The position numbers were made by a program, and so were the translations under genes. Of a stretch of DNA of 37,505 nucleotides, positions 32,185 through 37,505 are shown in pieces. Numbering within the stretch: the first letter of the stretch is position 1; every line of letters starts with the position of its first letter. This stretch comes from AC-32 sp046726435 (GTDB lineage Bacteria > Actinomycetota > Thermoleophilia > Gaiellales > Gaiellaceae), in the NCBI GenBank assembly GCA_046726435.1, contig JBKPAM010000074.1, forward strand, positions 1 through 37,505, read 5' to 3'. Below the pieces are notes generated by a model. That model had not been told where the DNA came from and searched no databases. It worked only from the letters and a program-made list of their open reading frames with translations.

Positions 32185-33429
32185 GTGGCAAGACTTGTCC
32201 AGAAGTTCGGTGGGAGCTCGCTCGCAGACGCAGACCGGATCAGGAGCGTCGCCGTCCGCGTCGTGACGGCCGCCGACTCGGGCCACGAGGTTTGCGTCGT
32301 GGTATCGGCGATGGGCCAGACCACGGACGACCTGCTCGCTCTCGCCACGCACGTCTCCACCCGCCCGGACGCGCGGGAGCTCGACATGCTCCTCACCGCC
32401 GGCGAGCGCATCTCCATGGCATTGCTCTCGATGGCGATCATCGAGCTCGGGCGAGAGGCGCTTTCGTTTACGGGACCGCAGGCAGGGATCCTTACTGACA
32501 CTCGGCACGGTCGCGCGCGGATCATGGAGGTTCGACCGGCACGCATCGTCGAGGCGCTCGGCTGCGGCAAGGTCGTCATCGTCGCGGGCTTCCAGGGCCG
32601 TTCGACGGGCCGCGATGTAACCACGCTCGGGCGAGGCGGATCGGACATGACGGCGGTCGCTCTGGCCGCCGCGCTCGGCGCGGACGTTTGCGAGATCTAC
32701 ACCGACATGGCGGGCGTCTTCACGGCCGACCCCCGAGTGGTGCCGGAAGCCCGGAAGCTATCCACCGTCTCCTACGAGGAAATGCTCGAGCTTTCCTCCT
32801 ATGGGTCGAAGGTGCTCATGTCGCGCTCGGTTGAAGTGGCGCGTGCCCAGGGCGTACGCATTCATGTTCGCTCCTCGTTCACCGACGAAGAGGGCACATG
32901 GATCGAGAAGGAGGAAAGAATGGAGCAGGCCATCATCTCCGGCATCGCCCACGACAGCTCGGAAGCCAAGGTCACGATTCTCGGCGTTCCCGATCGGCCG
33001 GGAATCGCCGCGCAGGTGTTTCGCCCACTCGCCGACGCTGGCTTGCGCGTCGACATGATCGTTCAGAACGTCTCGAGCGAGGGGAAAACCGACATCTCCT
33101 TCACGCTGCCCGAGGACGAGCTGCCGGGGATCGAGCAACTCCTTGCAACAGTCGGCGAGGACGTCGGCGCGAGCGGAATCGTCGCAGACCCCGACATCGC
33201 GAAGATCTCCCTCGTCGGAGCCGGCATGAAGAGCGACTCCGCCGTCGTGGCGGACATGTTCGACGCATTAGCAGATGCCGGGATAAACATCGAGATCATC
33301 TCGACGTCGTCGATCAGGATCTCGTGCGTCATCCGGTCGACCTCGCTCGAGCGCGCGGTGCGCGTCGTGCACGACCGCTTCCGCCTCTCGGATCCGCTTC
33401 TCGAAGCGCCGGAGCGCGCGAGCGGATAA
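32185..33429 (+). CDS. lysC: Aspartate kinase (alpha subunit)
   Basis: 414 aa, GTG start. Phosphorylates aspartate, the first step to lysine, threonine and methionine. Kinase motifs KFGGSS (7-12), FQGRSTGRDVTTLGRGGSD, and the C-terminal half with two ACT domains (about 260-400, VTILGVPDRPGIAAQVF and ISLVGAGMKSDSAVVADMF). The length and architecture match the alpha2beta2 aspartokinases of Corynebacterium and Bacillus, which are inhibited by lysine plus threonine; that regulation is inferred. It heads the threonine operon, with hom starting four bases after its stop. No clear ribosome site precedes the GTG, so translation may be weak or leaderless. An internal start for a beta subunit is present (separate entry). 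Confidence 0.96.
   Translation: MARLVQKFGGSSLADADRIRSVAVRVVTAADSGHEVCVVVSAMGQTTDDLLALATHVSTRPDARELDMLLTAGERISMALLSMAIIELGREALSFTGPQAGILTDTRHGRARIMEVRPARIVEALGCGKVVIVAGFQGRSTGRDVTTLGRGGSDMTAVALAAALGADVCEIYTDMAGVFTADPRVVPEARKLSTVSYEEMLELSSYGSKVLMSRSVEVARAQGVRIHVRSSFTDEEGTWIEKEERMEQAIISGIAHDSSEAKVTILGVPDRPGIAAQVFRPLADAGLRVDMIVQNVSSEGKTDISFTLPEDELPGIEQLLATVGEDVGASGIVADPDIAKISLVGAGMKSDSAVVADMFDALADAGINIEIISTSSIRISCVIRSTSLERAVRVVHDRFRLSDPLLEAPERASG
32920..33429 (+). CDS. Aspartate kinase beta subunit (internal in-frame start)
   Basis: 169 aa sharing the frame and stop of aspartokinase. The ATG at 32920 is preceded by a perfect AAGGAGG (32908-32914) at five bases spacing, much better than the site before the alpha start. 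The product begins MEQAIISGIAHDSSEAKVTI and contains just the two ACT domains. This matches the independently translated beta subunit of Corynebacterium and Bacillus aspartokinase. Confidence 0.8.
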   Translation: MEQAIISGIAHDSSEAKVTILGVPDRPGIAAQVFRPLADAGLRVDMIVQNVSSEGKTDISFTLPEDELPGIEQLLATVGEDVGASGIVADPDIAKISLVGAGMKSDSAVVADMFDALADAGINIEIISTSSIRISCVIRSTSLERAVRVVHDRFRLSDPLLEAPERASG

Positions 33430-33433
33430 CGCC

Positions 33434-34726
33434 GTGGCGGCCGTTGACGTGCCCATCGCGCTTCTCGGTTACGGCACGGTCGGTTCGGCCGTCAACCGGT
33501 TGCTCGAGGAGAGCGGCGACGACATCGAGCGCGCGACTGGGCATCGGCTTCGCGTCGTCCGCGCGCTGGTCCGCGACCCGGGACGTGAGCGGCGATTCGC
33601 GACGGGAGAGGGCGTGCTGACGGCGGACTTCGACGACATCGTGCAGGACCGAGCGATCGCAATCGTCGCCGAGGTCATGGGAGGCGTCGAACCGACAGGT
33701 GACTACGTGCTCCGGCTCCTGCGGGCGGGCAAGCCGGTCGTTTCGGCGAACAAGCAGTTGATAGCACGTCGCGGAGCGGAACTCTTCGCCGCCGCTGGAG
33801 AGGCCGGAGTCCAGCTTCGCTTCGAGGCGAGCGTCTGCGCAGCCATCCCCGTGATCAAGGTTCTCCGCGAGGCGCTCGTTGCGACCAACGTCCACCACGT
33901 GTTGGGCATCGTGAACGGCACGGCAAACTTCGTTCTGACGCGGATGGAGGCGGGCGCCGGCTACGAGGACGCGCTTGCCGAAGCGCAGCACCTCGGCTTT
34001 GCCGAGCGCGATCCGCGCGAAGACGTGTCAGGGGCAGACGCGGCCGCGAAGCTGGCCATTCTGGCGACTGTCGCGTTCGGCTCGCGTGTACGACTGGAAG
34101 ACGTGCTGTACGAGGGTATCGAGACAGTCCGTCCCGAGCATGTACGGGCGGCTGACGAATTCGACATGGTCGTGCGCTTGGTCGGCTCCGCGGGCCTGGT
34201 CGACGGAGCGCTCGACGTCCGCGTTCAGCCTTCCTTCGTCGACTCACGACACCCGCTCGCCTCGGTCGACGGCGCTTCCAACGCGGTCATTCTCCAGGGC
34301 GACGCGATTCGCGAGATCATGCTCGAGGGGCCGGGTGCCGGCGGTCTCGAAACCGCCTCGGCGGTAGTCGCGGACCTGGTCAGCATCGTCGGCACAACCG
34401 GGACGGGCTTCTTGCAGAACGACGCGTGCTGGCGAACCCTGCCCAGGCTGCCCCCCGGTGAGTTTCACTCTTCCTTCTACTTGCATGTCGAGGTTGACGA
34501 CCGTCCAGGTGTCCTCGCCCACATCGCAGAACGACTTGCCGCAGAGGGCGTCTCGATTGCGCGACTCACGCAACGCCAGCTCGGCGTAAGTGCCTTCCTC
34601 GACCTCGTCACACACGTTTCAGCGAGCGGCCCCATGGGGGCCGCGACCGCTGCCATCGCCCGACTCGACGAGGTTCATCGACGACCGACGGTAATGCGTG
34701 TAATCGACACAGAAGACCTGCAGTGA
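33434..34726 (+). CDS. hom: Homoserine dehydrogenase
   Basis: 430 aa, GTG start four bases after lysC. Reduces aspartate semialdehyde to homoserine with NAD(P)H. Nucleotide-binding GYGTVG (12-17), K107 in SANKQLIA, NGTANFVLT (161-169), and the catalytic segment FAERDP...SGADAAAKL with E191, D202 and K206. A C-terminal ACT domain (about 350-425, LHVEVDDRPGVLAHIAERLA) suggests threonine feedback control as in other actinobacterial Hom proteins. Its stop overlaps the thrC start (GTGA). Confidence 0.96.
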   Translation: MAAVDVPIALLGYGTVGSAVNRLLEESGDDIERATGHRLRVVRALVRDPGRERRFATGEGVLTADFDDIVQDRAIAIVAEVMGGVEPTGDYVLRLLRAGKPVVSANKQLIARRGAELFAAAGEAGVQLRFEASVCAAIPVIKVLREALVATNVHHVLGIVNGTANFVLTRMEAGAGYEDALAEAQHLGFAERDPREDVSGADAAAKLAILATVAFGSRVRLEDVLYEGIETVRPEHVRAADEFDMVVRLVGSAGLVDGALDVRVQPSFVDSRHPLASVDGASNAVILQGDAIREIMLEGPGAGGLETASAVVADLVSIVGTTGTGFLQNDACWRTLPRLPPGEFHSSFYLHVEVDDRPGVLAHIAERLAAEGVSIARLTQRQLGVSAFLDLVTHVSASGPMGAATAAIARLDEVHRRPTVMRVIDTEDLQ

Positions 34727-35703
34727 CAGCCCTAGCGGAGCGCTACCGCGACCGGCTTCCCCTCTCTCCGTCGACTCCCCTCGTGACGCTCGGCGAGGGC
34801 GGAACGCCGCTCATTCCCGCGCCACGCCTCTCGCGCCGCCTTGGGCTCGACATATGGCTGAAATGCGAGGGCGCGAACCCGACCGGCTCCTTCAAGGATC
34901 GAGGAATGACGGTTGTCGTCTCGCGGGCTCTCGAGGACGGAGCCCAAGCCGTCATCTGTGCCTCGACCGGCAATACGGCCGCATCGGCGGCCGCCTACGC
35001 CGCCCGTGCCGGCCTCACGGCCGTCGTCCTGCAGCCGGAGGGCGCGGTGGCGCTGGGGAAGCTCGCCCAGGCACGGGCACATGGGGCGCGGTTGCTCGCC
35101 GTACGCGGCTCCTTCGACGAAGCGCTCGCGGCCGCGCGCGAGCTTGCCGCACGAGGCACGCATGTCCTCGTCAACTCGCTCCACCCGGACCGGCTCGCCG
35201 GCCAGAAGACGGCAGCCTTCGAGATTCTGGAGGAGCTCGGGCGCGTCCCGGACGTCCTCGCGCTGCCGTACGGCGGCGGAGGTAACACACGCGCGTATGC
35301 GACGGGCTTTGCCGAGGCTGGTTCCTCGCTGCCTCGCATCCTCGCTGCGCAGTCGGGGGACCGCGCGCGGACGGTCGCTTCGGCGATCCGGATCGTCGCT
35401 CCGGTCCATGCGCCACAGGTCGAGGAAGCGCTCACACGCACGAATGGCAGACTGGTCTCGGTCTCCGACGACTCGCTCATCGAGGCCTGGCAACTGCTTG
35501 CGAGGGAAGAGGGCGTCTTTTGCGAACCGGCATCGGCGGCGTCGTTGGCGGCGGTTTCCGAGTCCGCGCTCGACTCAAACCTGCTCGTCGTCTGTGTCAT
35601 CACGGGTCATGGTCTGAAGGATCCCGAGACCGCCGAGCGTCTGACGCCTCCGCCGACCGTCATCCCGCCGAACCCGGATGCCATCACCGCGGCCGCCCGA
35701 TGA
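34723..35703 (+). CDS. thrC: Threonine synthase
   Basis: 326 aa, starting with GTG that overlaps the hom stop by four bases. PLP-dependent conversion of O-phosphohomoserine to threonine. Schiff-base lysine K58 in NPTGSFKDRGM, the STGNTAASAAAYAARAGL phosphate-binding loop, and YGGGGNT near residue 183. Length is typical of the short (class II fold-type II) bacterial enzymes. Its stop overlaps the thrB start (ATGA), so the last three genes are fully coupled. Confidence 0.95.
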   Translation: MTALAERYRDRLPLSPSTPLVTLGEGGTPLIPAPRLSRRLGLDIWLKCEGANPTGSFKDRGMTVVVSRALEDGAQAVICASTGNTAASAAAYAARAGLTAVVLQPEGAVALGKLAQARAHGARLLAVRGSFDEALAAARELAARGTHVLVNSLHPDRLAGQKTAAFEILEELGRVPDVLALPYGGGGNTRAYATGFAEAGSSLPRILAAQSGDRARTVASAIRIVAPVHAPQVEEALTRTNGRLVSVSDDSLIEAWQLLAREEGVFCEPASAASLAAVSESALDSNLLVVCVITGHGLKDPETAERLTPPPTVIPPNPDAITAAAR

Positions 35704-36530
35704 CGGTCCACGTTCGCGCGCCCGCGACATCTGCAAATCTCGGCTCCGGCTTCGACTGTGCCGCGGTCGCGCTTGACCTGTGGAACGAGGTCGTGGTGAG
35801 CGAGGGAGACGGCGAGCCCGACCTGGACCATCTCGGGATTCGCGCCTTTGCGCGCCTCGCGCCGATCGCTGGAAAGCGCTTTCGCTGGACCGACCGCATC
35901 CCCCGCGAGCGCGGCCTCGGTTCGAGCGCGGCCGTGATCGCGCTCGGCCTCGTCGCCGCCACCCTCTGGCTCGAGCGTGAGCCTGATCCTGAGGAGCTCC
36001 TCGCCGTCGGCGTCGAGCTCGAAGGCCACGCCGACAACCTGGCCGCAGCGCTCGCCGGCGGAGTCTGCCTCACGTGGGAAAGACGAATCGCCCGGGTCGC
36101 CGACAAGGTCCCAGCGGTGCCGATGGCACTCGTGCCGGAAGCCTCGGTCTCGACAGCGGTCTCCCGCGCCGGCCTGCCTGCCGCGGTCCCACACGCGGAT
36201 GCAGCCTTCGCAGCCGCACGCGCCGCGCTCCTGGGGGCGGGCCTGGCGGCCGGCTCCGCCGAGCTCTTTTCCGAGGCGCTGGATGATCGCCTCCACGAGC
36301 CGTACCGAACGGCGAGCGCGCCGCTTCTCCAGGCGGCTCGGAAGCCCCTCCCGACCGGCGCCCTCGGTGCGACCCTTTCGGGCTCCGGTCCCACGGTGAT
36401 CGTGTGGGCGAAGGAGGATGCCGCGACAGCCTGCGCCGATGAGCTCAAGAGACGATTCCCCCGCGCACGGGTGATGTCGTTGGCGATTACTCCGTCGGGG
36501 GCGGGGGCCGTAGAGCCCCCAAGCCGTTGA
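35700..36530 (+). CDS. thrB: Homoserine kinase
   Basis: 276 aa from the ATG at 35700, overlapping the thrC stop. GHMP-family kinase that makes O-phosphohomoserine. Motif 1 VRAPATSANLGSGFDC (5-20), the ATP-binding PRERGLGSSAAVIAL (68-82), and the C-terminal motif GALGATLSGSGPTVIVW. It is somewhat short compared with the usual 290-310 aa but complete. It is the last gene of the operon; 270 bp of non-coding sequence follow. Confidence 0.95.
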   Translation: MTVHVRAPATSANLGSGFDCAAVALDLWNEVVVSEGDGEPDLDHLGIRAFARLAPIAGKRFRWTDRIPRERGLGSSAAVIALGLVAATLWLEREPDPEELLAVGVELEGHADNLAAALAGGVCLTWERRIARVADKVPAVPMALVPEASVSTAVSRAGLPAAVPHADAAFAAARAALLGAGLAAGSAELFSEALDDRLHEPYRTASAPLLQAARKPLPTGALGATLSGSGPTVIVWAKEDAATACADELKRRFPRARVMSLAITPSGAGAVEPPSR

Positions 36531-36803
36531 GCCATCGGCTGAACGAGCCTGCTACGCGAACGCCGAGGTAATGGAGCAAATGGCGCGGGCTTTGGCAGTT
36601 CGCGATCCAAGGCTCCATACAGGACGAGCTGCTCGGAAGCGCCGCACATCGCGTAGCGCGCTACCAAGTTCAGTAGGCGGAACTTGTCACCGCGCAAACC
36701 GACGGTTCGCGGGAGCCGAGGCACTGAACTTGGGCTAGCTCGGCTGACCTGCCAGCGGTCCGCGCATAACAATCTCCGCGGGCTCGCGGCGTTGCGCCCG
36801 CGG
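36531..36803. other. Intergenic region between thrB and the recombinase remnant
   Basis: No credible gene. Contains a perfect 10-bp inverted repeat CCAAGTTCAG (36664-36673) with CTGAACTTGG (36724-36733), 50-nt apart, and a 9-bp dyad GCTACGCGA/TCGCGTAGC (36551-36559 and 36649-36657). One of these may end the thr transcript. CGGAACTTGTCA (36678-36689) also occurs upstream of lysC at 32122-32133. Confidence 0.35.
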
Positions 36804-36959
36804 CGCGGCTCGCTGCACTACAAGCGCACGAGCTCGCTGGCTGAGGTTGCCGAACTGCTCGGCGACTCGAGGCGGGTGGCGGCAGATCACTACGTCTACG
36901 CGCTGACGGACTACCGGGAGGTCGACCGCCGAACTCGGGAGAGGGAAAGTGCCGATTAG
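36804..36959 (+). pseudogene. Probable C-terminal remnant of a tyrosine recombinase
   Basis: About 51 codons, reading RGSLHYKRTSSLAEVAELLG, then DSRRVAADHYVYALTDYREVDR. This is like the last part of phage-type integrases: a helix ending in ELLGDS (usually LGH/DS) and then a DHYVYAL segment holding the tyrosine nucleophile candidate. Nothing upstream in frame supplies the catalytic Arg and His, so the gene is a stump. Its stop is five bases before the third attachment copy, the position where such integrases commonly end. The identification rests on a short segment and is moderately sure. Confidence 0.5.
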
Positions 36960-36964
36960 CAGGG

Positions 36965-36989
36965 AGGTTCGATCCCTGCCCGGCCCATC
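36965..36989 (+). repeat. Third copy of the tRNA-Lys 3' end (25 bp, attachment site)
   Basis: Identical to the last 25 bp (20384-20408) of the 45-bp core, from the T-arm to two bases past the tRNA. It starts later than the second copy, so a different crossover point was used or the left part has been lost. It marks the right border of the accessory region. Confidence 0.85.
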
Positions 36990-37013
36990 AGAAAGTGCCT
37001 GCACACAAGCCAT

Positions 37014-37505
37014 TTATCGATGACTTCGCGGCGCGGTTCCTGGTGCCAGGGTTCGTTGTCGTAGATCCGGCGTAGCCCGTTCTTGGCGCCGTGAATGCCC
37101 GGCGATGCCGTCGACCATGGCGGCGGCTGCCGCGAGACCCGCCGCGATCTGGTCGTGGCCCGGCTGGCCCAACACGACCCCGGTGATCGTCGTCCGCTCG
37201 CCGTCGATCCAGCGGATTGCCCGGAAGGCGAAGCAGCCGCCGGCCGCGTCGTCCGAGCCGGTCTTGACGCCGACGAACCCGTCGTGCCCGAGCAATGTGT
37301 TGGTGTTGTGCACGGTGCCGGCGACCGGCAGCGTCGCGCTCGGCGTAACGACGATGCTCGCGAACACCGGCAGGCGCATGGCCCGATCGACAATGCGCAC
37401 CTGGTCGGCGGCAGTCGACACGGTTGCGTCGTCGTAGCCGCTCGGGTCGGTGTAGCGGGTGTGGGTCATGCCCAGCGACCGTGCGGTGGCATTCATCCGG
37501 GCAAC
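37014..37505 (-). CDS. D-alanyl-D-alanine carboxypeptidase (PBP5/DacA-like), N-terminus outside the window
   Basis: About 163 codons of the C-terminal part, open to the window edge. MNATARSLGMTHTRYTDPSG is the conserved segment after the SxN motif, and GFVGVKTGSDDAAGGC carries the KTG motif of penicillin-binding serine peptidases. The protein removes the terminal D-Ala of peptidoglycan side chains outside the membrane. The SxxK and SxN motifs lie upstream, beyond the window. The end (RRQERATPDLRQRTLAPGTA, then a basic tail) is less typical than the core, and the gene stops 25 bp from the third attachment copy, so the extreme C-terminus may have been altered by the insertion. Confidence 0.85.
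   Translation of the reverse strand, partial: VARMNATARSLGMTHTRYTDPSGYDDATVSTAADQVRIVDRAMRLPVFASIVVTPSATLPVAGTVHNTNTLLGHDGFVGVKTGSDDAAGGCFAFRAIRWIDGERTTITGVVLGQPGHDQIAAGLAAAAAMVDGIAGHSRRQERATPDLRQRTLAPGTAPRSHR

Larger units (their letters stand above)
26410..36989. mobile_element. Putative tRNA-Lys genomic island segment 2, containing the threonine operon
   Basis: A 10.6-kb segment between the 45-bp copy and the 25-bp third copy, with a recombinase-like C-terminal remnant at its right end. The left two thirds look accessory (broken small genes, HNH nuclease, repeats). The right third holds aspartokinase and threonine genes normally found in the core chromosome. It could be a true element, or an older element whose right end has been rearranged. 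Confidence 0.45.

Overview
The window is GC-rich, densely packed chromosomal DNA with frequent GTG starts. It carries two long MMPL transporters, a NarL-type two-component system, an actinobacterial-style lysC-hom-thrC-thrB operon with an internal aspartokinase beta start, and DUF7144-, RDD- and GAP-family membrane proteins. This fits Actinomycetota; I lean to class Thermoleophilia (Gaiellales/Solirubrobacterales-like). That placement is inference from gene content, as there is no rRNA or marker gene here.

1-7.6 kb: a GAP-family membrane protein interrupted by an in-frame TGA, then a minus-strand run transcribed from 7581 down: a multi-pass membrane protein, a long-form ornithine carbamoyltransferase, a P2-like cation ATPase, a DUF7144 protein, a two-TM potassium channel and a formylglycine-generating-enzyme-like protein. 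7.6-12.8 kb: a divergent intergenic region holding six alternating GGGTGA/TCACCC half-sites, then plus-strand DUF1269-like, NfeD-like and RDD proteins and a 1036-residue MMPL transporter with a very long glutamine-rich coiled coil. 12.8-18.8 kb: a minus-strand set in transcription order histidine kinase, response regulator, MMPL exporter, FAD monooxygenase. 19-20.3 kb: a membrane-anchored alpha/beta hydrolase.

20.3-37 kb is the accessory part. An intact tRNA-Lys(UUU) at 20334-20406 is followed by two further copies of its 3' end: 45 bp identical at 26365-26409 and 25 bp identical at 36965-36989. A fragment resembling the C-terminus of a tyrosine recombinase ends five bases before the third copy. 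This is the signature of tandem integration at the 3' end of a tRNA gene. The first segment (20.4-26.4 kb) carries small coupled ORFs, a collagen-like secreted protein bracketed by two near-identical double-hairpin elements, a frameshifted small gene, a sigma-70-family factor with altered -10 recognition residues, and a small zinc-ribbon protein. The second (26.4-37.0 kb) carries small and broken genes, an HNH nuclease, a secreted trypsin-like protease, about 1.5 kb of repeat- and hairpin-rich DNA without convincing genes, a secreted six-repeat WAVG protein, and the complete aspartate-to-threonine operon (aspartokinase, homoserine dehydrogenase, threonine synthase, homoserine kinase). Beyond the third copy lies the C-terminal part of a D,D-carboxypeptidase running off the window.

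Most notable: the stacked tRNA-Lys attachment sites with a core biosynthetic operon between them; the paired GNRA-loop hairpins around the collagen-like gene; a P-type ATPase lacking the three main acidic Ca-binding residues of its family; and the coiled-coil MMPL protein.
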